From contig NZ_CP030040.1 in the NCBI RefSeq assembly GCF_003260995.1, positions 1,587,736-1,651,735 on the forward strand: a stretch of 64,000 bases of DNA, in the 5' to 3' direction. The notes below the pieces were generated by a model. The model was given only the letters and a program-made list of their open reading frames with translations, was not told the DNA's origin and did not search any database. Every line of letters begins with the position of its first letter. Position 1 is the first letter of the stretch. This stretch comes from Acetobacterium sp. KB-1. Its GTDB lineage: Bacteria; Bacillota; Clostridia; Eubacteriales; Eubacteriaceae. Shown here in pieces: positions 43,400-52,744 of this stretch. A program made the translations under genes and the position numbers.

Positions 43400-45739
43400 A
43401 TGAAAAAGAACTCGATTATTTCCATTATTATCATCCTACTAATTCTTCTGACCGCCATTTTGTTTGTTCGTAGCTGCAACCAAGAAGGAAGCGAAATGAA
43501 AAACTATACCGTGGCGGGTACCTACAACGAAACAGCAACCTATCAAAACGGAGAGATTAAGGTTTCTGATGTCAACATCGAAAATGCCACCTTTACCGGT
43601 AATCTAACCGTTACTGATGCGGTTGCCGATGGCGAAATTCGGCTGACCAACGCAGCCGTACAAGGCGAATTACTGGTAAAAGGAGGTGACACCATTTACC
43701 TGGATGGTGGCGCCTACCAGAACATCATTCTTGAGAAACCCGGGGTAAAAATTGTTTTACTTGGCGAAGCAACCGTTGAAACGCTGACCGCCAGAGCAGC
43801 GGCCAACATCGTTGTTGACAATCAAAGTAAGGTAAAGACCCTAAACGTTGAGAAAGCCGCTGCCCGGACATCCATCACCACCCAGGAAAATGGTACCATT
43901 GAAAACATTCAGGCCCGGGGCGCCAGCGACATTATTCTTAACACACCAGCCAAACTAATTGGATTCGGCACCAATGCCGGTGGATCAACCCTTGTAGCCA
44001 ATGCGGTGGTTGATAAAATCGTGGCTGAATCGAAGGTTATTCTCACCCTTAATGCCAATGTGGGAACCGTGTTGTTAACCACTACTGGTGAAGGAACCAG
44101 CATTACACTTGGCAACAATGCCGTAATTGCCTCTCTGGCCACAGAAACCCGGGTTGAGATAACCGGTGAAGGCAGTGTTACCAGTGCCACCACCAACGAT
44201 GTACTGTACATTACCGGGACCGTTACCCCGGAGGTCGTTTATATTACCACCAAGCCGGTTGTCAGTGATACCAATGGTTCATTAGCTGTATCAACCAATA
44301 CCAACCGAGTCGCCGATAGTAGTTCCTCTGGCGGGTCCAGCGGCACCTGGTATTCCGGTTCAAGCGATTCCGGGTCGGTCATTGATACGATTCACGATAC
44401 CCCGTTTATCCCTCCAACCCCACCAAATCCGCCAAGCCCAACCCCACCAACCCCACCGAGCCCACCTGTAAATATTTCGGTGGAAGCAATCCAGGTAACA
44501 CCGGTTGAAGCAGATGTGATTATGGGTAATACTTTAAAACTGAACACCGTTATTTTTCCCAAAAATGCGACCAATCAAACCATCATTTGGGAAACGTCTA
44601 ATAACGCGGTTGCCACCGTCACCAATGGGGTGGTCACACCAGTTTCTAATGGCGAAACCACCATCACTGCCCGAACTCAGGATGGGAATAAAACTGATAC
44701 CTGTAAAATTACAGTCAAAACCAATGTCACCGCTGTGACTATGATTAATACCATCAACACCGTCAATAACAATATTGCACAAACCATTGCCTATGACAGC
44801 AGTTACTCCCTGCCGGTTGTGGTCATCGCCCAGGGTTATGGCAGTGAACTTTTTCCCTGTTCAGTAACCTGGTCCCCCAATACCGTGGACACGAAAAAAA
44901 TTGGTGAAACAATCTATACCGGCACTTTGGTAATGCCTGCTGGCTATGTCAACCTGAATAACACCCAGGCCTTAATCACCCTCACGGTCCTGGCCCAACC
45001 GGTAATTACCGCCAGCTCGGAACTATCCTCCCAACGTGTTTATTTAAATGAAGATCCTGCTCCTGTTTTTGTGGAAGCTGATGTTACTGATGATAAGACC
45101 TTAACCTACCAGTGGTCTTATCGCATCGGTGATGTCGAAACCCCACTACCAGAGGTTACAGGTCCAATTTATGATCCCCCGGCATCCGCAACCCCGGGTA
45201 CTGTCTATTATAACTGTGTGATCTCTTCTGAAAATGCTGATCCGGTCACCGTCTTAGCGGGTACTGTCGTGACCAGTATCGATCCCGCTGTCCTACCAGT
45301 AACACCTGATCCCGCCGATCCTGAAACCGGTGAAACAGAACCGGTTATCGTAACAACATTAGCTGAAATACCAACGATCACGGAACAACCAACCAGTATT
45401 TCACAACTGAGTGACATCGCAGTGGCAACCAGTTTGGCTCAGGCTACCCGCACTGCTCAGGCTGCCCTCGGCGCACCTAAGTCTGAGATAGCAACAGCTT
45501 CTTTTAGAGTAGCTGCCACTGTCAATGATGGCGGTGTCCTCACCTACCAGTGGTTTGAAAGCTCCGTGGCCGTCAATGCCGATGGCAAAGCAGTTGATGG
45601 TGCTACTGATAAGACCTTTGCGGCCGATACCGCCAGTCCGGCCGGAACCACCTACTACTATGTCGAAATCACTAATACCAAAGCCGGTTGTCTGCCGGTA
45701 ACCGCCGTCAGTCTCCCGGTTTCACTCACCGTGATATAG
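43400..45739 (+). CDS. Surface protein with beta-helix, Pro-rich stalk and Ig-like domains
   Basis: A 779-residue exported protein. Residues 1-28 form a signal anchor (IISIIIILLILLTAILF) followed by RSCNQ, which is not a clean lipobox. Residues about 35-300 are short repeated strands rich in Ala, Val, Thr and Asn (NATFTGNLTVTDAVADGEI), suggesting a beta-helix. A Ser/Gly stretch and a Pro-Pro-x stalk (about 335-355) follow. Next comes a Big2-type Ig-like domain (NTLKLNTVIFPKNATNQTIIW) and further Ig-like modules with YQWSYR and YQWFES. No sortase or S-layer motif is seen at the end. Likely a cell-surface adhesin or structural protein. Confidence 0.82.
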   Translation: MKKNSIISIIIILLILLTAILFVRSCNQEGSEMKNYTVAGTYNETATYQNGEIKVSDVNIENATFTGNLTVTDAVADGEIRLTNAAVQGELLVKGGDTIYLDGGAYQNIILEKPGVKIVLLGEATVETLTARAAANIVVDNQSKVKTLNVEKAAARTSITTQENGTIENIQARGASDIILNTPAKLIGFGTNAGGSTLVANAVVDKIVAESKVILTLNANVGTVLLTTTGEGTSITLGNNAVIASLATETRVEITGEGSVTSATTNDVLYITGTVTPEVVYITTKPVVSDTNGSLAVSTNTNRVADSSSSGGSSGTWYSGSSDSGSVIDTIHDTPFIPPTPPNPPSPTPPTPPSPPVNISVEAIQVTPVEADVIMGNTLKLNTVIFPKNATNQTIIWETSNNAVATVTNGVVTPVSNGETTITARTQDGNKTDTCKITVKTNVTAVTMINTINTVNNNIAQTIAYDSSYSLPVVVIAQGYGSELFPCSVTWSPNTVDTKKIGETIYTGTLVMPAGYVNLNNTQALITLTVLAQPVITASSELSSQRVYLNEDPAPVFVEADVTDDKTLTYQWSYRIGDVETPLPEVTGPIYDPPASATPGTVYYNCVISSENADPVTVLAGTVVTSIDPAVLPVTPDPADPETGETEPVIVTTLAEIPTITEQPTSISQLSDIAVATSLAQATRTAQAALGAPKSEIATASFRVAATVNDGGVLTYQWFESSVAVNADGKAVDGATDKTFAADTASPAGTTYYYVEITNTKAGCLPVTAVSLPVSLTVI

Positions 45740-45751
45740 CAAATTTAAAAA

Positions 45752-45787
45752 AAGAAGTGATCATCCAAATAATGGTGATCACTTCTT
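45752..45787 (+). terminator. Terminator hairpin, copy 1
   Basis: A 12-bp perfect stem AAGAAGTGATCA/TGATCACTTCTT followed by TTTT, 12 bases past the surface protein stop. Nearly the same sequence recurs at 45943-45977, on the far side of the inverted-repeat element. Confidence 0.85.
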
Positions 45788-45807
45788 TTAGGTTGTCGTG
45801 CCACTGC

Positions 45808-45924
45808 GTACCGACCAATTGTTAATCTGTTGTTCGCTACGCGATCGGACAGGCTACGCCGTGTTCGCCCCGATGCGTAGGGTCTGACCCCTAGGTCACA
45901 ACATGATGTAACAATTGTCGGTAC
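45808..45924. mobile_element. Short inverted-repeat element A (MITE-like)
   Basis: A 117-bp non-coding element with about 20-bp imperfect terminal inverted repeats: GTACCGACCAATTGTTAATC at the left, GATGTAACAATTGTCGGTAC at the right. Its inner 37 bases (45843-45879) match 54028-54064 of element B as reverse complement with two differences. No transposase frame. Sits between two near-identical terminator hairpins. Confidence 0.75.
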
Positions 45925-45942
45925 GACTTGTACCTAGATTTA

Positions 45943-45977
45943 AAGAAGTGACCACCAAATAGCAGTGATCACTTCTT
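45943..45977 (-). terminator. Terminator hairpin, copy 2 (after pyc)
   Basis: AAGAAGTGACCA and TGATCACTTCTT with one mismatch, flanked by A and T runs so it could act on both strands. It would stop pyc transcripts, 33 bases past that gene. Confidence 0.8.
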
Positions 45978-46009
45978 TTTTAATTAACTTCCTATTATAA
46001 TAGAGTCTC

Positions 46010-49000
46010 TTATTCCATTTCGACGATCAGTTCGCCGGACTCGACGCTTTGTCCATCCGATACATAGATCCGTTTGACCTTGCCGTCTTCGCTGGCGACC
46101 ATTTCGGTTTCCATTTTCATGGCTTCAACAATAACCAGAGCCTGATTCTTTTTGACGTCTTCTCCTTCGTTAACCAATACTTTTAGAACAGTTCCAGGAA
46201 TACCTGAGCCGATCTGTTTAGTGTTTTTAGGATCAGCCTTTAGCATGGTGACCTTTTGCTTGGCCGAGAGGCTGCGCTTATCTTCAACATAGATTTCACG
46301 ACGGAACCCATCCACTTCAAATCGTACTGGGCACATGCCCTCATCATTAGGTACGCCGATGTTGACTAATTTGATGACAAAGCGTTTTCCTTTGGATACC
46401 TCCACATCGACGATTTCTCCGACCTTTAAACCGTAGAAGAAGGCGTGGCTTTCCATTCGCATGTAATCACCGTATTCCTGAATGAATTCCATATATTCTT
46501 TCATTACCTTGGGATATAGAGCAACACTTAACACTTCCCGATCGTCCAGTTCAACACCAAACTCTTCATGGAAGTCTTTTTTTATTTTACCAAAATTTTC
46601 GTCAGGAAGCAGAATCCCGGGACGAACTGTGATCGGTTCTATGCCCTTTAAGACAATTTTTTGAAGCTCAGGATCAAATCCACCTTCTGGCTGTCCGATC
46701 ATGCCCTTGTAAAAATCAACGACCGAATCGGGATAAGATAGTTCTTTTCCCTTTGTTTTAATATTATCAGCGGTTAAGTTGTTCTGAACCATAAAGATGG
46801 CTAAATCACCAACCGTTTTTGATGAGGGTGTCACCTTGACAATATCACCCAGCATCAGGTTCGCTTCCATGTATTTCTCTTTAACCTCCCGAAATTTATG
46901 GCCCAAACCAAAACTTTCCACCTGGGCCCGAAGGTTTGAGTATTGACCTCCCGGTATTTCCAACTTATAAATTTCAGTGGAGCCGGATTTCATTTCAGAT
47001 TCAAACTTACTATAAACCTGACGGGTGCTGCCCCAATAATCCGATAAAATCTGGAGCTCATCTTCATTTAGTCCCGTATCTCTTGGGGTATTTTTTAGGG
47101 CTGCCACAATCGAGTTCAGGGCCGGCTGAGAAGTTAAACCACTGAGCCCGTTTAGCGCTGCATCGGCAATATCGACCCCGGCCATCTGTCCAAAGAGCAC
47201 TGTGGCCACCCCATTACCCGTTGTATCATGGGTGTGAAGATGGATGGGTAGGCTAACCTCCTGTTTTAAGGCTTCTACCAGCTTATAGGCGGCTCCCGGT
47301 TTTAGTAAACCAGACATATCTTTAATCGCCAGAATATGGGCTCCGGTTTTTTCGATCTCCCGGGCCATTCTCAGATAGTAATCGAGATTATATTTGGTTC
47401 TCGAAGTGTCTAAAATATCCCCTGTGTAGCAGATGCTGACTTCAGCAATCTTATCCGTTTTTAAAACCTCCTCAATGGAAATCTTCATCCCATCCATCCA
47501 GTTGAGTGAATCAAAAATACGGAAAATGTCAATCCCACTTTTGGCCGCTTCCTGAACAAAGGCGCGGATCACGTTATCTGGGTAATTTTTGTAACCGACA
47601 GCATTGGCACCCCGCAAAAGCATCTGAAACAAAATATTGGGAACTCGCTTGCGCAGTTCATCAAGCCGTCGCCAGGGCGATTCTTTTAAGAAACGGTAGG
47701 CCACATCAAAGGTTGCGCCGCCCCACATTTCCAGGGCAAAGAGATCCGGTGCCAGGGCTGCGGTTTCCCGGGCGATTTTGATCATATCCCGGCTTCGTAC
47801 TCGGGTGGCAGCGATAGACTGATGGGCATCCCGGAAGGTGGTATCAACCAGCAGCAGTTTCTCCTGGTCTTTGATCCACTTTACCAGACCATCTGGCCCC
47901 TGCTCATCAAGGATCTGTTTACTACCCCGAAATTCGGTATCGACCGGAATAGCCGGGATATAGGGCTCATCATAATCCGGTTTATTTCCAAAGGTTTCAT
48001 TGACAATAATATTCCCGAAGTATTTGAGCAAACTGGACGCTTCACTTTTCTGATCTTCAATCTCAAACAGTTCTGGGTGATCATCAATGAACTTGGTGTC
48101 ACAGTTTCCTTCAATAAAGGTGGGGTGCTGAAGCACGTTGATGAGAAAATCCTTATTGGTTTGAACCCCTTCAATTGTCATTTCTTTCAGCGCGCGCAGC
48201 GCTTTACGACGGGCATCTTCAAAGTTTCTGGAAAAAGAGGTACTCTTGACCAGCAAACTGTCATAATAGGGCGTGATTACTGCGCCAGTAAAGCCATTGC
48301 CACCGTCGAGGCGAATCCCAAAACCACTACCGGTTCGATAAACATCCAATCGGCCCGTATCCGGCATAAAATGATTGTTCGGATCTTCAGTCGTGATCCG
48401 ACATTGGATGGCTGTTCCCCTCGTCTCTATTGACGCTTGACTGGAAATACCAATTTCTTCGGAGTCGAGCGGTAAGCCCTGGGCAATTAAAATTTGAGAC
48501 TGCACCAGATCAATTCCGGTGACCAATTCAGTAACGGTATGTTCGACCTGAATCCGAGGATTCATTTCGATAAAATAATGGTCGCCTTTTTTATCGACCA
48601 GAAACTCAATGGTCCCGGCATTACGGTAGTTTACTTCTTTAGCCAGTTTAATGGCGTCCTTACAGATCGCCTGACGTTGTTCTTCATTGATACTTAAGGA
48701 GGGGGTAAATTCAACGATTTTCTGGTGTCGTCTTTGAATCGAGCAATCCCGTTCAAAAAGATGCACCACATTCCCATGGTTGTCACCCAGAATCTGCACT
48801 TCAATATGTTTCGGTTCTTCTAAATATTTTTCGACAAAAATAGTCCCATCACCAAAGGCTTTGGTTGCTTCACTGGTTGCTGAATGGAACTCTTTTAAGA
48901 GATCTTTTTCGTCCCGGACGATTCGCATCCCCCGACCACCGCCGCCTGCAGCTGCTTTTAAAATGATCGGATAGCCGGCTTTCTGTGCGAACTCCAGGGC

Positions 49001-49438
49001 TTCCGAATCGGAGGTGATTGGTTTTTCAACACCGGGAATCGTGGGGACCTTCACACTTTTGGCGACGATTTTCGATTGAATCTTGTCACCCATTTTTTCC
49101 ATCATTTCGTGCGTTGGTCCGATAAAGACGATCCCTTCCTCTTCACAGCGTTTAGCAAAAAGCGGGTTTTCAGCCAGAAAACCGTAACCAGGATGAATCG
49201 CATCAACCTCTTTTTTCTTGGCCAGGGTGATGATTTTATCCATATCCAGATAAGCTTCCACCGGACCATTCGTGCCAGTAATCAGATAAGCCTCGTCGGC
49301 CTTGGTTCTAAAAAGAGACAGTTTATCTTCCTGCGCGTAAATGGCCACGGTATGAATGCCAAGCTCCTGACAGGCCCGAATGATCCGGATGGCAATTTCT
49401 CCTCGATTAGCGATTAATACTTTATTAAACTTTTTCAT
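46010..49438 (-). CDS. pyc: Pyruvate carboxylase
   Basis: Single-chain biotin enzyme of 1142 residues, making oxaloacetate from pyruvate, bicarbonate and ATP. The biotin carboxylase domain (1-450) has KAAAGGGGRGMRIV and FIEMNPRIQVEHTVTE. The carboxyltransferase domain (about 530-800) has LLVDTTFRDAHQSIAATRVR and DMSGLLKPGAAY. The C-terminal biotin carrier domain carries the biotinyl lysine in VEAMKMETEM. In an acetogen it supplies oxaloacetate for biosynthesis. AAGGAAAG precedes the ATG. Confidence 0.97.
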   Translation of the reverse strand: MKKFNKVLIANRGEIAIRIIRACQELGIHTVAIYAQEDKLSLFRTKADEAYLITGTNGPVEAYLDMDKIITLAKKKEVDAIHPGYGFLAENPLFAKRCEEEGIVFIGPTHEMMEKMGDKIQSKIVAKSVKVPTIPGVEKPITSDSEALEFAQKAGYPIILKAAAGGGGRGMRIVRDEKDLLKEFHSATSEATKAFGDGTIFVEKYLEEPKHIEVQILGDNHGNVVHLFERDCSIQRRHQKIVEFTPSLSINEEQRQAICKDAIKLAKEVNYRNAGTIEFLVDKKGDHYFIEMNPRIQVEHTVTELVTGIDLVQSQILIAQGLPLDSEEIGISSQASIETRGTAIQCRITTEDPNNHFMPDTGRLDVYRTGSGFGIRLDGGNGFTGAVITPYYDSLLVKSTSFSRNFEDARRKALRALKEMTIEGVQTNKDFLINVLQHPTFIEGNCDTKFIDDHPELFEIEDQKSEASSLLKYFGNIIVNETFGNKPDYDEPYIPAIPVDTEFRGSKQILDEQGPDGLVKWIKDQEKLLLVDTTFRDAHQSIAATRVRSRDMIKIARETAALAPDLFALEMWGGATFDVAYRFLKESPWRRLDELRKRVPNILFQMLLRGANAVGYKNYPDNVIRAFVQEAAKSGIDIFRIFDSLNWMDGMKISIEEVLKTDKIAEVSICYTGDILDTSRTKYNLDYYLRMAREIEKTGAHILAIKDMSGLLKPGAAYKLVEALKQEVSLPIHLHTHDTTGNGVATVLFGQMAGVDIADAALNGLSGLTSQPALNSIVAALKNTPRDTGLNEDELQILSDYWGSTRQVYSKFESEMKSGSTEIYKLEIPGGQYSNLRAQVESFGLGHKFREVKEKYMEANLMLGDIVKVTPSSKTVGDLAIFMVQNNLTADNIKTKGKELSYPDSVVDFYKGMIGQPEGGFDPELQKIVLKGIEPITVRPGILLPDENFGKIKKDFHEEFGVELDDREVLSVALYPKVMKEYMEFIQEYGDYMRMESHAFFYGLKVGEIVDVEVSKGKRFVIKLVNIGVPNDEGMCPVRFEVDGFRREIYVEDKRSLSAKQKVTMLKADPKNTKQIGSGIPGTVLKVLVNEGEDVKKNQALVIVEAMKMETEMVASEDGKVKRIYVSDGQSVESGELIVEME

Positions 49439-49616
49439 CTTTCCTTCTACTTTCTGAACGCATTTTTATGCATCAACAATTCTCATCTCCAAAAAAATAA
49501 TTGTAACTATTATATAAAATTGTATGCCATTATTAAAGCTATTTTTTGAGGATTATCAAATTATTTTTAGCGACCACCCAATCACACTCAAATAGGGCTA
49601 AAAATAAGCGTTTTAC

Positions 49617-49946
49617 TCACTTCTGCTTAATGTTTTCTTTAGTTAACTTTTCATTCTTAACCCTTTGGCGATATTTTATTACGACTGCCGCATCCACTTT
49701 TTTTGGGATTTGGACACGTTTTCTTTTTTTTCGCTGATGGTCGCTATGTTTAACCTGAGTTTCACTTATTTCTTTTTCTTTCGCCTTTTCGATTATTTCA
49801 TTTTCCAGACGTTGAAATCCATAGCGCCTTTCTGTTTCTTCTTCCAGCTTGGGATTATCTGAATAGAAGGTGTTAGCCAGACGTTTAACGATAACATATC
49901 CGGGAATGACAATAACCAGAACAATAATAAGCATTCCGGTATCCAT
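49617..49946 (-). CDS. Small membrane-anchored basic protein
   Basis: A 109-residue protein of no family I recognise. Residues 4-20 (GMLIIVLVIVIPGYVIVK) form one membrane helix, and the rest is a highly charged, mostly basic cytoplasmic helix with QRKKRKRVQIPKK. It starts 2 bases after the chorismate mutase stop, so it is co-transcribed with the aro genes, but nothing links it to the pathway. Confidence 0.75.
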   Translation of the reverse strand: MDTGMLIIVLVIVIPGYVIVKRLANTFYSDNPKLEEETERRYGFQRLENEIIEKAKEKEISETQVKHSDHQRKKRKRVQIPKKVDAAVVIKYRQRVKNEKLTKENIKQK

Positions 49947-49948
49947 GA

Positions 49949-50245
49949 TTACTCGCCTCTTTTCAGCGTTTCTTTTTTTTGTATATAATCCTTCTGATAA
50001 TCCTTACTGGAGATCAGAATTTCCTCTAAAAAACGTTCATATTCTTTATCGTAGTTCTTATTTTTCAGCTGCTCCAGATTTTTTTGCAGCATTTTTTCTT
50101 CCCGACTCTGGTCGAATATATTACCATTATTATTGTATTTATATTCAGCCACAGCCTGGATGCAATCCATTCTCTGCTCAAAAAGGACCCGCATCTGCGC
50201 ATCGATCTGATCGATTTTATTTCTAATTTCATCTAATGTTTTCAA
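49949..50245 (-). CDS. Chorismate mutase (AroQ class)
   Basis: A 98-residue all-helical chorismate mutase, turning chorismate into prephenate for Phe and Tyr. It begins LDEIRNKIDQIDAQMRVLFEQRM, the first helix with the conserved Arg and the DxxD/E pattern, followed by VAEYKYNNNGNIFDQSREEKML. The start is a TTG at 50245 with AGGAG 6 bases before. It follows aroC by 9 bases. Confidence 0.88.
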   Translation of the reverse strand: MKTLDEIRNKIDQIDAQMRVLFEQRMDCIQAVAEYKYNNNGNIFDQSREEKMLQKNLEQLKNKNYDKEYERFLEEILISSKDYQKDYIQKKETLKRGE

Positions 50246-50254
50246 TCTTATCTC

Positions 50255-51334
50255 CTAAAGTAAAAAATCTGCCAAACAGATGGCGGTGGCGGCTTCTACC
50301 ACGGGAAAAGCCCTGATCACAATGCAGGGATCGTGACGCCCCTGAATTTTTAAGGTCGCGTTGTTTCGATTGGCCAGATTAATGGTCTGCTGTTCTTTGC
50401 CAATCGAAGGCGTCGGTTTAAAGGCGACCTGAAAAACAATTGGCATTCCATTGGAAATACCACCGTTGATACCCCCGTTGTGGTTGGTTAAGGTCTCAAT
50501 TTGTCCGTTATTGATGCGCAGGCCATCATTAGTTTGGGAACCTCGCAGGCTGACCATTTCAAAACCAGCCCCAAAGGTTACGCCTTTTACGGCGGGAATA
50601 GAAAAGAGTAAGGCCGATAGACGACTTTCAATGGATTCAAAAAAAGGATTGCCAATCCCCGGCTCCAGGCCAGTGATAAAGCCTTCCACCAAACCACCCA
50701 CCGAATCCTCATCTTCCATTGCTGCAATGATTGCCTGTTTCATCGCTTCTTCCAGATTGGCATGATAAAGGGGGAAAGCGGGATTTTTAAAACCCCTGAT
50801 TAGGGTTTGATAGACCTTCCAATCCTCAATCGGGGTATCTTTTACCTCACCAATTGATACAATCCGGCTTCCGATTCCCAGCTCTGGACAAATTACGCTT
50901 AACATCTCTTTGGCAATGGCCCCGGCAAAAACCAGAGGTGCCGTCAGCCGGCCGGAAAAGTGACCGCCGCCGCGATAATCCTGGAAGCCACCATAACGGG
51001 CGTCGGCGGTATAATCGGCATGACCTGGACGCATCAGATCTTTGGTTTTTGCATAATCTCCGGAACGGGTATTTTCGTTGCGGATCAATCCCGCTAATGG
51101 TGCGCCGGTCGTTTTGCCATTAAAAATGCCACTCAGCACTTCAATTTGATCCCCCTCTTTTCGGGGTGTCGCCAGCGGGTTTCCCCGGGCGGCCCGGCGG
51201 TTCAGCTCACTCTGAACCCGCTCCAGATCAATTTTAATTCCGGCGGGGAGTCCATCAATGACTGCACCAATCCCATTACCATGGGATTCACCAAAAATCG
51301 AAAGCTTAAATTTATTTCCCCACGTCGAGCCCAA
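50255..51334 (-). CDS. aroC: Chorismate synthase
   Basis: Last step of the shikimate pathway: 5-enolpyruvylshikimate-3-phosphate to chorismate, needing reduced FMN. About 359 residues. Signature regions are FGESHGNGIGAVIDGLPAG, RPGHADYTADARYGGFQDYRGGGHFSGR and GRHDPCIVIRAFPVVEA. I chose the TTG at 51334 (protein beginning GSTWGNKFKL) because it matches the family start and AGGAGG lies 8 bases before; the GTG at 51343 sits on top of that site. It overlaps the end of aroA. Confidence 0.95.
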   Translation of the reverse strand: MGSTWGNKFKLSIFGESHGNGIGAVIDGLPAGIKIDLERVQSELNRRAARGNPLATPRKEGDQIEVLSGIFNGKTTGAPLAGLIRNENTRSGDYAKTKDLMRPGHADYTADARYGGFQDYRGGGHFSGRLTAPLVFAGAIAKEMLSVICPELGIGSRIVSIGEVKDTPIEDWKVYQTLIRGFKNPAFPLYHANLEEAMKQAIIAAMEDEDSVGGLVEGFITGLEPGIGNPFFESIESRLSALLFSIPAVKGVTFGAGFEMVSLRGSQTNDGLRINNGQIETLTNHNGGINGGISNGMPIVFQVAFKPTPSIGKEQQTINLANRNNATLKIQGRHDPCIVIRAFPVVEAATAICLADFLL

Positions 51335-52613
51335 TCCACTCACCTCCTACCGCTTTAAAGTCTTCCCAGAAATGTGGGTAGGATTTATTGACTGCTTCGG
51401 CACCGTCCAGAACGATCTTTCCTGAGGCCCGAATGCTAGCGATCGCTAAAGCCATCGCAATTCGATGGTCATTATGACTCTTAACCTTGCCCCCAGTGAA
51501 GCCTTCGACCCCGTGAATTATCAGTCCATCGGCGGTTTCTTCAATCTTGCCGCCCAGTTTATTAAGCTCTAAAGCAATCGCCATCAACCGATCCGACTCC
51601 TTAAAGCGCAGTCGCTCACCATTTATTATGGTGGTGGTGCCCACACTCAAGCTGCCTAACACCGCCAGAATCGGAACCAGATCCGGACACTGAGAGACAT
51701 CGATAACAATTCCATGAGTGGTTGATTTTTTTACCACCAGGCCATCAGCTTTAGCACTGATTTCACCACCCATTTGTTTTATCAGATCAACCATTACCTT
51801 GTCCCCCTGAAAAGAAGAAAGATCAAGATCCTTGCAGTCCATCTTTTCACCAATGGCACCCGCTGCCAGCCAGAACGCGCCCTGAGAAAAATCACCTTCG
51901 ACCCGGTAATGACAAGGTCGATAGGCCTGATTTCCCTTAATCAAAAACCGCCGGTCATTGTCATTGACAATCTCAATCCCAAAGTGCTTCAGCATGTCCA
52001 GGGTAATATCAAGATAGGGTTTTGACTCCAGTTTTGATGTAACTTCAATAACCGAATCGCCAGAAAGCAAGGGCAGGGCAAAAAGTAAGCCGGTAATAAA
52101 CTGTGAACTTACCCCGCCATCAATTTGATAGCTGCCGGGAGTCAGAGTTCCTTCTACTGCCAGAGGTAGATCCTGTTGTTTATTTAAATGCTCATAATGA
52201 ATTGATTTTTCTTCAAATAGATCATAATAGGGCTTCATCGGCCGGGTAACCAGACGACCCTTTCCGGTAATCACCACCCGTTTAGGCTGGAGCAGCAAAA
52301 TCGGGATAATAAATCGCAGCGTTGATCCTGACTCATTGCACTCGATGGTCTCCTTCCCAAGTACCAGCGGATCGCAGCCCTTAATTGTTAGTGTAAACCG
52401 CCCGTTTTGTTCTTCATGATAAGAAATGCTTGTCCCTAATGCTTCCATCGCCTCACAGGTAACAATCATATCCTGAGACATCAGCACATTAGAAATCACG
52501 CTTTCTCCCTTAGCCAGCCCCGCCATAATAATCGCCCGGTGGCTGACACTTTTCGAAGGCGGTATTTCCAAACTGCCCGTTAATTGTCTTGGTGTAATCT
52601 CAATCTTTCTCAT
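51312..52613 (-). CDS. aroA: EPSP synthase (3-phosphoshikimate 1-carboxyvinyltransferase)
   Basis: A 433-residue enzyme joining shikimate-3-phosphate and PEP. Substrate motifs are PPSKSVSHRAIIMAGLAKG at the start, NESGSTLRFIIPILLL, GGVSSQFITGLLFALPL and KESDRLMAIALELNKLGG near the end. The ATG at 52613 has GAGGAA upstream; a GTG four codons earlier is less likely. It is the second gene of the aroB-aroA-aroC-mutase string. Confidence 0.95.
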   Translation of the reverse strand: MRKIEITPRQLTGSLEIPPSKSVSHRAIIMAGLAKGESVISNVLMSQDMIVTCEAMEALGTSISYHEEQNGRFTLTIKGCDPLVLGKETIECNESGSTLRFIIPILLLQPKRVVITGKGRLVTRPMKPYYDLFEEKSIHYEHLNKQQDLPLAVEGTLTPGSYQIDGGVSSQFITGLLFALPLLSGDSVIEVTSKLESKPYLDITLDMLKHFGIEIVNDNDRRFLIKGNQAYRPCHYRVEGDFSQGAFWLAAGAIGEKMDCKDLDLSSFQGDKVMVDLIKQMGGEISAKADGLVVKKSTTHGIVIDVSQCPDLVPILAVLGSLSVGTTTIINGERLRFKESDRLMAIALELNKLGGKIEETADGLIIHGVEGFTGGKVKSHNDHRIAMALAIASIRASGKIVLDGAEAVNKSYPHFWEDFKAVGGEWIGLDVGK

Positions 52614-52744
52614 TTTCTTCCTCACAATTTTCTATTTTTACTTTTTTCACTTGGCAAATAGACAATCAATAACTCAGTAGCGATTATTTTTACAACCGGT
52701 TAACCCGTATCGCTACGGGGTTATCGCTCTATTTATTTCAGTTA

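Noticed and set aside
47822-48433. 203-residue plus-strand open frame inside pyc
   Set aside because: It is antisense to conserved biotin carboxylase codons and is a shadow of that gene.
52707-52724. Hairpin CCCGTATCGCTACGGG between aroA and aroB
   Set aside because: Short stem without a T-run; too weak to call a terminator and not matched to the inverted-repeat family.
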